Shown: positions 43,387-53,160 of the stretch, one piece after another | How positions within the stretch are numbered: position 1 is the first letter of the stretch | Layout of the letters: every line of letters starts with the position of its first letter | From: JAFGPL01 sp963781805 | GTDB taxonomy: Bacteria > Bacteroidota > Bacteroidia > Bacteroidales > UBA10428 | Reading direction: 5' to 3' | Length of the DNA stretch: 64,000 bases | Assembly (NCBI GenBank): GCA_963781805.1 | Contig: CAWAHF010000004.1 | Span: 124,001-188,000, forward strand | Made by a program: the position numbers and the translations under genes | Notes under the pieces: model-generated | The model's database searches: none | Told to the model about the DNA's origin: nothing | The model's input: only the letters and a program-made list of their open reading frames with translations

Positions 43387-46300
43387 ATGGACGAAATTAA
43401 AAGAGAAGCAGGCGATAAAACAAAAGGGTTCACATTACAAAAACAAAGAGCCATATCATTATTCTTTGATGAAATTAAGTTGAATCCGAATGCACATATA
43501 AATGTTGCTATCGAATTTAGAGGAGACGTTTATCTTCAAAACGGGGAAAATGGTTATGTCGAAGAGCAGAAGAATTATGAGGAGACAAGTACATTTTCAT
43601 TTAATTCAAAGCAAATATTAAATACTCTTGCATATTTTATTGATATATGGTTAACTGAAGGTAAAAGTAAGAGTTTAAAATTCGGGTTTTATTCAACAAA
43701 TAAGATTGGTAAAGAATATGAAACTGAAAGGACAAAACAATTGGGAATTGCACTCCCTAAGAAACCAATTTTAGAATTAGTATCATTAAAAAATTATACA
43801 GACGAAACAGGTTTAATCGATATATTAAAAAAATACTTAATTGATGAATATCAGATTCAATATAAAAAGGATATAACCAGCGAATTGGATAATGATTCGC
43901 TACTAGCATTTCTTAGTTCTATAAATTGGTTTTTTGAACAAGACAATGAAAAAGTATACGACAAAGAAATCATCAAAAAAATTCAAAATTCAGCATTTGC
44001 TACAAGTTTAAAAACATCTCATGATGCTGATTTTGTATACGCATCATTAATGTTTGCATTAGAAAGAAAACAAGATGAAAACGATCCTCTTTTAAAATTC
44101 CTAAGAAAAGATAGTGTTGAGCTCTTCTTTTTAAAAGTTGGAGCTGGAAGTCTAATAGATTTACAAGCCTACAAATACCTTAATTTTGAATTTACGGAAC
44201 TACTAGAGAAAACAAAAGGTTATTTATTATCCTTCTTAAAATCCAAATATTTTTCAAATGTTCATGATAAAGAATTTCCGGAATTAATTCAAAGAAAGGT
44301 TGCAAGACACAACAAAGAAATTAAAATAGAAAGGAAAAATCTAGAAGAAACAAATCCTGAACTTGCAAAAAATTTAGAAGTAGTAATTAAAGAACTTGGA
44401 GATCTTATAAATTCTGAGAAACCAACATTCTTATTTGGTGAAATAGGAAGTGGGAAAAGCACACTTCTAGCTCACTTTTTTCTAAAAGATATTGATAAGG
44501 ACACTCTGCCTGTTTTTATTCCTTCATCTTTCTTAAAAGGGAAAATCAATATTGAAATTAAGTTATTTAAAGAATTGATTAATTCATTTGTAAATGGCGA
44601 ATTAAACCTTGAAAATAAATTCTTTGATTTAGAAACGATCCTTTTAACAAAAAAAGAAATTACATTAATTATTGATGGTCTTGATGAATTTGATCGTTCA
44701 GAAGCCCAAAAGTTATTACATCATTTGTTAAGTCTGTCTAGTAGTTTTGTAAATCTTAGAATTATTGCCTCTGGAAGGCCAATTGAACTACAGGAAATTG
44801 TAAATTTCAATGAGTGGAATTGTTTAACGACTCTTGATTTAACCAAAGATGAGATAATACAAATATTGAAGAATGAAGCAATTGCTTCTGGATTGAGTAC
44901 AATTGATAGTGAAATTGATGCAAAAAATCGATTTAATGTCTTGCATGATAAACAGGAGCTATTTTCTAATGCCACCACTCCATTGGTAGTTTGCTTAATG
45001 CGAGACTTTTTGGATAATAATGTTAACTCTAAGACACTAGGAGATATTTTATTTGATGTTGTAAAGAAGCGCTTAATCTGGAATGAAGAGGACAAGAAAG
45101 AGAATTTTGTTTACTTCCTAAACGAATTTCCAAATTCTTTACAAAGGGAAATGTTTATTTCCAACCTTGCATATAAGATTTATAATTCATCAAATGGGAA
45201 AATTAATGAAGATGAATTATTTCAGGTAGTTAATTCCGATGAACTTATTCCGAAGCTGACCTCCCAAAGGACACGTGTAGTAAATGATGCAATAAATTTT
45301 TTAAAAAACAATTTTCTACAAAAAATTGGAAATGACTATTTGTTTCAATCATATCAGTTATATCAGCTTGCGTTAGGGTTACAATTATTTAATCAGATCA
45401 CTTCTAATAGCAAGTTCAATTTCAAGCTAGATTATATTGATGAGTGGAGAATAATCTCATTTGCTGGTGCTATCTCAAGGCGAAAAGGTGAGGAAGCTAA
45501 AATGCATGTATTTTTCACCTCAGTCCTTAGTAAATTATTAATAACAAACAAACATACTCCAGCAACAGCAATTCTATTAGCTGAAATAAGGAATACAATG
45601 CTAAATGGCATTTTTATTACAAAAGTTCAAACCTTTGGTTTTAGACCTCTTATGTTTTGGGGTAACTCAGATTCTCTGGTACCTCAATCATATGGTTATA
45701 TATTGAATGATGTTGGAAAAATAGGTTTTGATTGGTTTTTTGAAAATTATCTCAACCCTCGTCATCCAGCAAAAATTGGCATGGATGATTTAGCCACTTT
45801 AGTTTTAAAACATTATTTCGCGGTAAAAAATTATAAATTAGAAGACTTCGAAGAGAACGCTTTAGTTTCAATAATACCATTTCATGTTGCTGCCAGAACA
45901 TTTTCGTGCAACACTTTATTACCAACATTGGCATTGACTTTGCCTGAAAAGTTTGAAATTAAACAACGTTGTATATTACTAGCCCAGTTATTAGAGAGTA
46001 ATTTTGTTTCTAAAAGGGCGGAAGAATTATTAAAAAAAGAGTGGGATTTAGGTCATAAAACCATTGTCATACAAGGTCTCGAGATAGCTTGTAGAGGGGA
46101 GGACATAAAAAGTAATGCATTAGGTCTTTGGCTTCAATTAGTGAAAGATAATATTCCTAAGCACATACTTGATTTAGCAATTAAGGTAATTGCAAATGGT
46201 AATGCGGATATTTTCACAATCATAAAAGAAAATATTGGTGAGGAAAATTTCAAAAGTTATTTAAGATTTAGTGCTTTAAATCAAAATGCAATTAGTGATT

Positions 46301-48687
46301 CAGCAGCTTTAATTCTATATAAATTTTTTAATGAAAGAGATCTTACCTTAATCGGTGAAACAATAATGTTAAAGACCCCTTGGTTTGACTATAATAGTTC
46401 AGAAAGGGAGAAATTACTTAATGATCTAATTTTCAGTAACGGTGAAGCTGGTTTCTCTTCTCTTGTAAACCATATTCCAAGTACAAATAATGATTTAGGT
46501 ATTCCGGAAATTTATTTAAAGTATTTCCTAAAAAGTATTGTCGCCTCAAAGCAACTTTATTTAAATGAATTCTTGAATGTTATCCGGAATTTGGGCAAAT
46601 TTTCTTTATCAAGGTATCCTGAAATTAGGGAATTATTCAATAAAGTATTGGGGATTTCAGAGTATTTTAATATTCTTAAATCAATGCTAGGTCATCTTGA
46701 TGGAATTTTAAGATATAATGCAGCTTCTATATTGCTAGTTTGCTTTCCAGAATCTGAAAAAGAAGCACTTGAAATAATTATCAGATCCTCCTTTAAAAGA
46801 CTAACTGACAATCAAGAATTTTTACGCTTATGTATGAAACTCAATTATAGTTTGGTAATTCTTGATTTTATTTATGAATTACTTGATGATTTGCCAGAAA
46901 TATCAAGACTATTTGCTATTAAACTTCTTTATCACAATAATGAACACAAACTAAGCAAAGACTTAAAAGAAGAATTGTTATCCGGTTTACTTGGGAAAGC
47001 TTATTTTCTTGATTGGAGTGGAAATTTAACTGATGATGGCATTGAGAAAATAACAGCTAAAGAAGAGTATTTTAATTTCGTAAAGGCCAAATTAAATGTT
47101 ACAGATTATAAGTCAATTCAAGAAGCTTCATCAATTTTAATTTATCATCATTATTTAAAGTTGGATACTTCTGAAAAAGCTAAATGTTGGTTATTTGATG
47201 TACAATATTCTGAGTTTGCATTAATGGATTTTTATCGCAATTACATTAGCTTATTTGAGGATGAAGAATTTGTATTTGAGTTAAAAAAGCATTCATCGGA
47301 TAATGACGGTCTTTTAAATGGTAAAAAGTTTTTATTATTAGAATTCTACAAAATTTTGAAGGAAAATGGCGAGTGGAAAGACTTTTTCTTAACTCTATTA
47401 AGCAAAGATAGATTTCCATCTCATGATCAATTAGAGCATATTTATGAATTGTTAATTGGAATTGGGAAAAGCGATAAAAGAACTGGAGAAAGACTTGGGA
47501 AAGGCATAAAAGATTTGATGAGTTATCCTATTTATAATCAGGACAAGGTTTACAATTATTTATTACCTCAATTTGCTTTAATATCACATGAATTTGAAAC
47601 ATTAACAAATGAAGAACTTGCCAAAATAATCTCTGAATATAAAATTTCACAAACTGAAATAGCTTGTTCATTACTATATCGGATTGCATCGGTCCCTGAC
47701 AATTACCACCCGGATAGGTCTTTCAGTAGTCATATTGCAATTTTTTCTGATTATACTCCAAACTCTGATTCCCTTTTTAATAAAGATGAAATTGAAAAAA
47801 TATTAATTGATGGTGATGATATACCAAGCAATCTTATTTCTGTAATAGAATGGGTGTTGATAAATGGATTATACTCAAATGCGGAATTAACACAAATCTC
47901 CATAAATGGAAATCTTGCCACTTACTTTGCAATTGTTATTTCATTTTCAAGGTACGAAAAATTCAACTATTCTGATTTTTTTAAAGCCGAAGAAATTGGA
48001 AGTTTTAAATACTTCGCACGAGCACGCACACAGTATCACAAAAATATTTTACTTAAAATTAAGGACATAATTCTTTCTGATTCATCAATAAAATCAAACT
48101 ACATTTTAGCATTAATTCAAAGCATTGATAATAATAAATCAACCGACATAATAGATGTTTTTGAAGATTTATTTAAAATGAAAGAAGTTTTTGAACCTAA
48201 TTTGTTATCCAAGCTTTTCAATGCTCTTTTTGAGGTGCCTTATAGACTAAATTTGAGTTTAGTATATCACATCAATCAGTATATAGTAAACAACTCTTCT
48301 TCAAAAAACAATAAAGTACTAATTGTTCAAGTTAAACAAAATCTCAAAGCTGTGCTAAGTTCAGGAGATGATAGGCATCGTAATGAATATGAATTATTTG
48401 CATGGTTATTATCTCTAATTTTATTATTTATAGAGGGAAAATCTTGCAAAGAAGCAGAAATAGGATTTCTTACGGGGTTGCAAAATGTTTTCATTCAGGA
48501 TGGTAACAATTATAGGGTAGATTCAACAACTGTAAAATTCAAAGGTCGTGATTTGTTTATTCACTGCGACATGATACTATCTCAAATTGATAATTCAATA
48601 ATAAGAAAAATAATAGAAAATGGCACAAAAAGTAATGTACCCGAAGTTTGTTCTGTTTGTAAATTATTCTATGCATTAAACAATTAG
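43387..48687 (+). CDS. Giant Cap4-like nuclease-NACHT STAND NTPase (Avs-like, cassette 16)
   Basis: 1766 residues from ATG at 43387. The open frame extends further upstream, but only through a repeat-type spacer. Residues ~5-100 resemble the DUF4297/Cap4 nuclease: DKTKGFTLQKQRAISLFF, then VAIEFRGDVYLQ and the E-x-K of YVEEQKNYEE. A NACHT-type ATPase follows near residues 340-520: Walker A FLFGEIGSGKSTLLAHF, Walker B ITLIIDGLDEFDRSEA and sensor LRIIASGRPIELQE. The remaining ~1100 residues are helical repeats, the probable ligand sensor. This layout matches anti-phage STAND proteins that cut DNA on recognising a phage protein. It is the only gene of a 6-kb cassette. Confidence 0.82.
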   Translation: MDEIKREAGDKTKGFTLQKQRAISLFFDEIKLNPNAHINVAIEFRGDVYLQNGENGYVEEQKNYEETSTFSFNSKQILNTLAYFIDIWLTEGKSKSLKFGFYSTNKIGKEYETERTKQLGIALPKKPILELVSLKNYTDETGLIDILKKYLIDEYQIQYKKDITSELDNDSLLAFLSSINWFFEQDNEKVYDKEIIKKIQNSAFATSLKTSHDADFVYASLMFALERKQDENDPLLKFLRKDSVELFFLKVGAGSLIDLQAYKYLNFEFTELLEKTKGYLLSFLKSKYFSNVHDKEFPELIQRKVARHNKEIKIERKNLEETNPELAKNLEVVIKELGDLINSEKPTFLFGEIGSGKSTLLAHFFLKDIDKDTLPVFIPSSFLKGKINIEIKLFKELINSFVNGELNLENKFFDLETILLTKKEITLIIDGLDEFDRSEAQKLLHHLLSLSSSFVNLRIIASGRPIELQEIVNFNEWNCLTTLDLTKDEIIQILKNEAIASGLSTIDSEIDAKNRFNVLHDKQELFSNATTPLVVCLMRDFLDNNVNSKTLGDILFDVVKKRLIWNEEDKKENFVYFLNEFPNSLQREMFISNLAYKIYNSSNGKINEDELFQVVNSDELIPKLTSQRTRVVNDAINFLKNNFLQKIGNDYLFQSYQLYQLALGLQLFNQITSNSKFNFKLDYIDEWRIISFAGAISRRKGEEAKMHVFFTSVLSKLLITNKHTPATAILLAEIRNTMLNGIFITKVQTFGFRPLMFWGNSDSLVPQSYGYILNDVGKIGFDWFFENYLNPRHPAKIGMDDLATLVLKHYFAVKNYKLEDFEENALVSIIPFHVAARTFSCNTLLPTLALTLPEKFEIKQRCILLAQLLESNFVSKRAEELLKKEWDLGHKTIVIQGLEIACRGEDIKSNALGLWLQLVKDNIPKHILDLAIKVIANGNADIFTIIKENIGEENFKSYLRFSALNQNAISDSAALILYKFFNERDLTLIGETIMLKTPWFDYNSSEREKLLNDLIFSNGEAGFSSLVNHIPSTNNDLGIPEIYLKYFLKSIVASKQLYLNEFLNVIRNLGKFSLSRYPEIRELFNKVLGISEYFNILKSMLGHLDGILRYNAASILLVCFPESEKEALEIIIRSSFKRLTDNQEFLRLCMKLNYSLVILDFIYELLDDLPEISRLFAIKLLYHNNEHKLSKDLKEELLSGLLGKAYFLDWSGNLTDDGIEKITAKEEYFNFVKAKLNVTDYKSIQEASSILIYHHYLKLDTSEKAKCWLFDVQYSEFALMDFYRNYISLFEDEEFVFELKKHSSDNDGLLNGKKFLLLEFYKILKENGEWKDFFLTLLSKDRFPSHDQLEHIYELLIGIGKSDKRTGERLGKGIKDLMSYPIYNQDKVYNYLLPQFALISHEFETLTNEELAKIISEYKISQTEIACSLLYRIASVPDNYHPDRSFSSHIAIFSDYTPNSDSLFNKDEIEKILIDGDDIPSNLISVIEWVLINGLYSNAELTQISINGNLATYFAIVISFSRYEKFNYSDFFKAEEIGSFKYFARARTQYHKNILLKIKDIILSDSSIKSNYILALIQSIDNNKSTDIIDVFEDLFKMKEVFEPNLLSKLFNALFEVPYRLNLSLVYHINQYIVNNSSSKNNKVLIVQVKQNLKAVLSSGDDRHRNEYELFAWLLSLILLFIEGKSCKEAEIGFLTGLQNVFIQDGNNYRVDSTTVKFKGRDLFIHCDMILSQIDNSIIRKIIENGTKSNVPEVCSVCKLFYALNN

Positions 48688-48938
48688 AATAATGAAAGAT
48701 CAACCCAATTTGCAAGCACATTGCCAAAGCCCCACATGCTTACGCTGTAACCAAAGCTTCGTCAAAGAGCTTGCAAAGCCAATGTACAGAGAAAAATTGT
48801 TTTAAAAAATTGCCAGCACTATTAAAAACAAATAAAAAACGCTGAAACACGAGCCGACAGAAAAGAAATAAAGTAAATGACAATGACACGAGAACTCAAT
48901 ATTGACAATGGTTTACAAGGTCAGACGAAAGAACACCA

Positions 48939-49071
48939 GGCGGTAACAGCGTGTATAAGCCATTGCTGGCAGCGGGTTTGCGTAGGTTGGCACTTTTGGT
49001 TACCTTGTGCTAACTCGACAACAAAGCGCTTTGACAACGCAACGGCTCATACACGCGGACGTTTAGGGGCA
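48939..49071 (+). repeat. attC-like site of cassette 16
   Basis: Left arm GGCGGTAAC is the exact complement of the cassette start GTTACCGCC (43109). Stem GCGTGTATAAGCC / GGCTCATACACGC. Right core GTTTAGGGGC at 49061. The 250 bp before it (48688-48938) hold spacer with GCAAGC/GCTTGC hairpins and no gene. Confidence 0.93.
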
Positions 49072-49128
49072 ATTGGAGCGGAGCACCTGACAACCATAGA
49101 AATCGACTAAATAAATAGATTTAAATCA

Positions 49129-49770
49129 ATGTTCGGAAGAAAGAGAATTAAGGATGAAAAAACGGTTAAGATTGAATTTCCAGATATTTTAACAAATGAA
49201 AATATCAATCATCGTGACTATGAATTTTACAGTGCCTTTTTTTCACTGACTCAAGACTCCATAACAGAGGACAACTTTATTTACATCGTAAAAATTTATC
49301 AAACGACAAAGCTTCCTGAGATGAGAAATAAGTCATTAAAATTGTTGTATGATAAAGACTATGATAATCTAAAAGAATTTTTTACAGCGGCGTACAAAAA
49401 GGAGAGATATCTTGACATGAAAATTCTCGCATTGCGAGGACTTGCACAATTTATAACCGAGGATGATATAAAGGATATTCTGATTAAATTCAATAAAATA
49501 TTAAAAAAGCGACCTGATAGCACACCATATAATTATCAGGAGTATGAGCTATTAAGAGGACAAAATTCTTTACCATATTTAATAAAAAGGTATAATTACA
49601 AATGTTTCATTGAGACTTTGGAGATAGTTGAGAAACAATACAATGATATGCCTAAAGAATTCAAAGGACACTTTACTGTTGATGAAAACGGAGAAATAGT
49701 TAAATTGCGTTCATCAGAAAAATCCTCAAAAATGATGGATAAATTTTTTAAAAAACAAGGTATGAGATGA
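49129..49770 (+). CDS. Helical-repeat hypothetical protein (cassette 17)
   Basis: 213 residues, soluble and mostly helical, with HEAT-like stretches (LPEMRNKSLKLLYDKDYDNLKEFFTAAY, RYLDMKILALRGLAQFITEDDIKDIL). Basic N-terminus (FGRKRIKDEKTVK) and C-terminus. The family is not recognised. Its size and solitary position resemble polymorphic-toxin immunity proteins, which is only a suggestion. Confidence 0.55.
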   Translation: MFGRKRIKDEKTVKIEFPDILTNENINHRDYEFYSAFFSLTQDSITEDNFIYIVKIYQTTKLPEMRNKSLKLLYDKDYDNLKEFFTAAYKKERYLDMKILALRGLAQFITEDDIKDILIKFNKILKKRPDSTPYNYQEYELLRGQNSLPYLIKRYNYKCFIETLEIVEKQYNDMPKEFKGHFTVDENGEIVKLRSSEKSSKMMDKFFKKQGMR

Positions 49771-49780
49771 AATATCAACT

Positions 49781-49919
49781 GCCCCTAACATGCGGTCATA
49801 AAACATTTGGGGTGAAGTGGTTATTCGGGCACCCTGCCACGCATCAAGGTTTGGTAACGGTTGATACGAACGCAGCCCGCTCTCCCAAACGTTTCATACC
49901 GCAGGAACGTTGGTGCGCA
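49781..49919 (+). repeat. attC-like site of cassette 17
   Basis: Left arm GCCCCTAAC pairs with the cassette start GTTTAGGGGC. Stem GCGGTCATAAAACATTTGGG / CCCAAACGTTTCATACCGC. Loop GTTGATACGAACGCAGCCCG. Right core GTTGGTGCGC at 49909. Confidence 0.93.
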
Positions 49920-49920
49920 A

Positions 49921-50355
49921 TTTAGTAGCCCGCCAAGCAAGGTATTTTGGTTATTTAATGATAAGCTGTTCAGTACAAAAAATATATGAATAACGATCAA
50001 GGAGTAATTTGCTCAAGCTTAAAGCGAGATGGAATCGAAGCGGCTGGGAATACAGAAGCGGGCTGAGAGCTTGTTTTCAGGAACGCTTTGCAAGACCAGC
50101 GCCGCGTTGCAAACGTGGAAGCTTGAGCAAGTTACAGGATTTTTTCGAGAAAGTGTATATTTTTTGACTAAAAAAAACAGCTAAGAGGAAAAATACCTTG
50201 TAAAAATAAAGAACTTAAAAACAGAATTGACGTCAACTGCACATACAAGGGATTGTGATATGCAATTTCCGAAAAGCTCAATTCTGTTTTATACAGTAAA
50301 GGACAATTATTTTGAAAAAGGAAAGACAAAATAATTTAAGGAGCGGGCTACTAAA
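49921..50355 (+). ncRNA. Putative structured non-coding RNA, copy B (cassette 18)
   Basis: By eye this is base-for-base the same as 30880-31314, with the same closing helix and two internal perfect helices. The whole cassette (49910-50480) has the same 571-bp length as cassette 13. No protein gene is credible. The small minus-strand frame occurs in both copies but has no family features. Confidence 0.65.
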
Positions 50356-50361
50356 CTGGGA

Positions 50362-50415
50362 CTTTTTAGTTATTTTGGAAATAAAAAAATAAATGCAATA
50401 AAAATAACTAAAAAG
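50362..50415 (+). terminator. Terminator-like hairpin of the ncRNA cassette, copy B
   Basis: CTTTTTAGTTATTTT / AAAATAACTAAAAAG, a 15-bp perfect stem identical to that at 31321-31374. Confidence 0.55.
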
Positions 50416-50490
50416 CGCACAACATGCGATAAAGTGAATTGCTCCGCTGTCGCTACGCAACTACACCTTATCGCTGTACGTTGTAAGGCA
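50415..50490 (+). repeat. attC-like site of cassette 18 (short type)
   Basis: Left arm GCGCACAAC pairs with the start GTTGGTGCGC. Stem GCGATAAAGTG / CACCTTATCGC. Right core GTTGTAAGGC at 50480. It differs from the site at 31374 only in the bases contributed by the next cassette. Confidence 0.92.
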
Positions 50491-50527
50491 TAGTGCTGCA
50501 GTGCTAACAAGAAACAATAGGGGATAA

Positions 50528-50893
50528 ATGAAATATCTGAAGATTCTATGGGGAATAATGCCAATACTGATTTTTTTCGGGATTATTTTCTGGGATGAAA
50601 TTACAGCTGGCCAAAGGCAATATGATAATAATATGGAACTCCTCTATTCTGATATCAATGGCAGGATTACACGGATTTATAATAATCACGGGACAGCTAA
50701 TATTCATATAAACAATAGAAAGGATAAAATTTATGTTCACTTTATCCTGACTGAGAAGAATGAAAAAGAGTTATTTCTTGATTACATTGAAGTCAACGAT
50801 TCAATTTATAGTCCTTATAGTTCAGATTCAATTTATGTGATTAGAGGAAATAATAAGAAAGGATACCGAGTTTACATTGATTACGCAAATTAG
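50528..50893 (+). CDS. Membrane-anchored hypothetical protein (cassette 19)
   Basis: 121 residues. One N-terminal hydrophobic segment (YLKILWGIMPILIFFGIIFW) is followed by a small beta-rich domain (MELLYSDINGRITRIYNN, YVHFILTEKNEKELFLDYI, IYVIRGNNKKGYRVYIDY). Unknown family, probably an exported or periplasmic-facing protein. 26 bp before the second gene of the cassette. Confidence 0.6.
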   Translation: MKYLKILWGIMPILIFFGIIFWDEITAGQRQYDNNMELLYSDINGRITRIYNNHGTANIHINNRKDKIYVHFILTEKNEKELFLDYIEVNDSIYSPYSSDSIYVIRGNNKKGYRVYIDYAN

Positions 50894-50919
50894 CATATTA
50901 ACAATTTTAAAAAATAAAA

Positions 50920-51564
50920 ATGATTTTCAAAGCAACTGGTGGCGCAAGGATTGGAAAAGCAAACGCAACCTGGCCCTTCGCTTCTCTCACTGTAGATACT
51001 GATAAGCTGATATTAACAACTCAAGTATTAGGATACTTTGTTTTTCATCCCTCTGAGATTGTTTCTATACAGCCAGCTTCTGGTGGGATAAAAATTATTC
51101 ATGAGGTTCCTGAGTATAAAAATGATATAATATTCCAGACTTCTAAAAATTCCCTTAAAGTAATATCCAGCATTCGAGATACTGATTTTTTAAATGGTGT
51201 TCCACGGGATGAAAAATCCTTAAATGAAGTCAAAGCATTGAGAGAAAAAAAGAAAGGTTTTCCGATTAAGAAAAATATAAAAATTGGATTTATAGTTTTC
51301 TGGAATTTGCTATTTATTCTAGATTTTGCTAATTATTTCCTTAATGACCTTGAAGGGATACCATTAGGTTATGGTGCTATTGCTGCCCTTGGATTAACTT
51401 TTATTTCACTCGTTTCGACTATTGTATCCAAAGACTTTAGGAAGTTAATATTAGCTAATGGTTGGGAATTAAATGATATTATAAAGTTTATAGTTTTTCT
51501 AATGATAATAAGTGGTTTTATTCTAATAAATACAATCATGTTTAAACTTTATTTCTTTAAATAA
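50920..51564 (+). CDS. PH/GRAM-like domain membrane protein (cassette 19)
   Basis: 214 residues. The N-terminal ~100 residues are beta-rich (ASLTVDTDKLILTTQVLGYFVFHPSEIVSIQPA), recalling bacterial PH/GRAM-like domains. Three membrane helices follow (about residues 127-146, 150-168 and 187-207). Function unknown. The stop is 4 bp before the attC. Confidence 0.6.
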   Translation: MIFKATGGARIGKANATWPFASLTVDTDKLILTTQVLGYFVFHPSEIVSIQPASGGIKIIHEVPEYKNDIIFQTSKNSLKVISSIRDTDFLNGVPRDEKSLNEVKALREKKKGFPIKKNIKIGFIVFWNLLFILDFANYFLNDLEGIPLGYGAIAALGLTFISLVSTIVSKDFRKLILANGWELNDIIKFIVFLMIISGFILINTIMFKLYFFK

Positions 51565-51568
51565 CTAC

Positions 51569-51707
51569 GCCTTACAACAGCGCATATAGAAAATAGCTGG
51601 GCCGGTGGTTCGCGAAATTTTGTACCTTGTGGCAAAAACACTAACGGGCGATACGAACGTAGCACGGAATACCGCTACTTTCCATATGCGCAACACGTTG
51701 TGCGGCA
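51569..51707 (+). repeat. attC-like site of cassette 19
   Basis: Left arm GCCTTACAAC is the exact complement of the cassette start GTTGTAAGGC (50480). Stem GCGCATATAGAAAATAGC / GCTACTTTCCATATGCGC. Loop GCGATACGAACGTAGCACGG. Right core GTTGTGCGGC at 51697. Confidence 0.96.
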
Positions 51708-51729
51708 TAAATAATATCATTCTAGAAAT

Positions 51730-52962
51730 ATGATAATCCCAAATCTGAAAATAAAACAAGAGTTTAGAAATGAGCTGATTGAGAAAATAGCATTAAAGGA
51801 TATAAATAGTCTAAATTCTAATAGACTAGAAGATATCATTGAAAAATATCAAAATAATGAATTATGCATCACTATTAATCCCCAGGTTAGAAACTCAGAT
51901 GTAGAAAACTATTTATCAAAAAATAAATTATTGATTTTAAGATTTTTGGGATTACTCAAATACTTAATTTTCATTTTGACCACAACAATTTCTATTGTAT
52001 ATTCAGATTATGAATATCTTGTTGCAATTCCTATAATTATTTTTTTTTCTGTAGCGCCTAGGCCATATAATATAAGATTTATTCATTTTCTTAACTTTAT
52101 TCTTATTGCTGTATTCTTAATATGGGGTATAAAAATACATATAATAGGCTATCTATGTAGTTTAATATTCATTTTACGACTCATCAAATTATTAGAAACA
52201 AGATTGATAGAAAAAACATTAAAAAATTATGTTTTACAAGATGAGAAATATTTTATTAGATTGTATTTAAGAAATATATTATTATTATCAAATAAGAATA
52301 TGTTATTTAATTCTAAGGAAGAATCAGATTTGATCATAGATTCATTGAAAAATAACAATCCGATAGAATTAAACCATTATGAGAGGCTATATTTTTGTAA
52401 ACGATGTACAAACAAAAGCTATGATTTAAAAAATGGAATTTTTTGCCTTATAACAAATAAAAAACCTGATTTTATTTATCAATGTAACAAATTCAACTTA
52501 AATAAAGATCAAGAGAAAAAAATCAAAAATGAATATTTCAATAAAAATAAAAGATTTAAAGAAGCAATTGAATCTAAAAATACCGGAAGCATAATATTAT
52601 ATATCATTGCAGGACTTATTATATTTACAAATTCATATTTTTATTTCCATTCCACTTTTCCGAAAGCTATAAGTTCTGGTATACTAGAATTTGTTTATAT
52701 TAAATTTAACTTTTATAATTATTTTTTGGGTATTGTTTTATCTATTATATTTTTAAGTTTTGGTCTATTACTCAGAAATAATCATTCTATTGGTCTATAT
52801 TTTGGAATAGGGCTATATGGAATAGATACTTTACTATCACTATATTATCTAAACTTCGATATTTGGATTCATTTTATATTTTTGATTTTTCTTGGATACA
52901 ATATTTATCAATTTTGGATAATAAAAAAATTCAATGAAAAAGTATTAAGAATTGAAAATTAA
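51730..52962 (+). CDS. Multi-pass membrane protein with Cys motif (cassette 20)
   Basis: 410 residues, extremely AT-rich coding. A soluble N-terminal ~70 residues is followed by four hydrophobic helices (residues ~75-160). A cytosolic loop with a possible zinc-binding set (YFCKRCTNKSYDLKNGIFC ... YQCNKF) follows, then four more helices to the end. Not recognised. The Cys pattern CxxC-x12-C may bind a metal. Sole gene of the cassette, 33 bp after the boundary. Confidence 0.55.
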   Translation: MIIPNLKIKQEFRNELIEKIALKDINSLNSNRLEDIIEKYQNNELCITINPQVRNSDVENYLSKNKLLILRFLGLLKYLIFILTTTISIVYSDYEYLVAIPIIIFFSVAPRPYNIRFIHFLNFILIAVFLIWGIKIHIIGYLCSLIFILRLIKLLETRLIEKTLKNYVLQDEKYFIRLYLRNILLLSNKNMLFNSKEESDLIIDSLKNNNPIELNHYERLYFCKRCTNKSYDLKNGIFCLITNKKPDFIYQCNKFNLNKDQEKKIKNEYFNKNKRFKEAIESKNTGSIILYIIAGLIIFTNSYFYFHSTFPKAISSGILEFVYIKFNFYNYFLGIVLSIIFLSFGLLLRNNHSIGLYFGIGLYGIDTLLSLYYLNFDIWIHFIFLIFLGYNIYQFWIIKKFNEKVLRIEN

Positions 52963-52970
52963 TAATTTAC

Positions 52971-53133
52971 GCCGCACAACACGGCATATAGTTCATTGCC
53001 TTTTCGTTGGTATGCGGGGGTTTGAGCGCTCATGAACTGAGATTCGCAGCTCACTTCGCTCGCACGCGCCTGTCGCGACACTGACAGCCGTTGAAGGGCG
53101 GCAACGCACCATATGCCAAAACGTTGTGCTTCA
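52971..53133 (+). repeat. attC-like site of cassette 20
   Basis: Left arm GCCGCACAAC is the exact complement of the cassette start GTTGTGCGGC. Stem GGCATATAGTTCATTGCC / GGCAACGCACCATATGCC. Right core GTTGTGCTTC at 53123. Body closely related to sites 23 and 24. Confidence 0.95.
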
Positions 53134-53160
53134 TGCTAAAGGAATAAAGATGATTTAAAT

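Noticed and set aside
48877..49110. 77-codon plus-strand frame
   Set aside because: It is translated from the attC of cassette 16. The palindrome explains the sequence.
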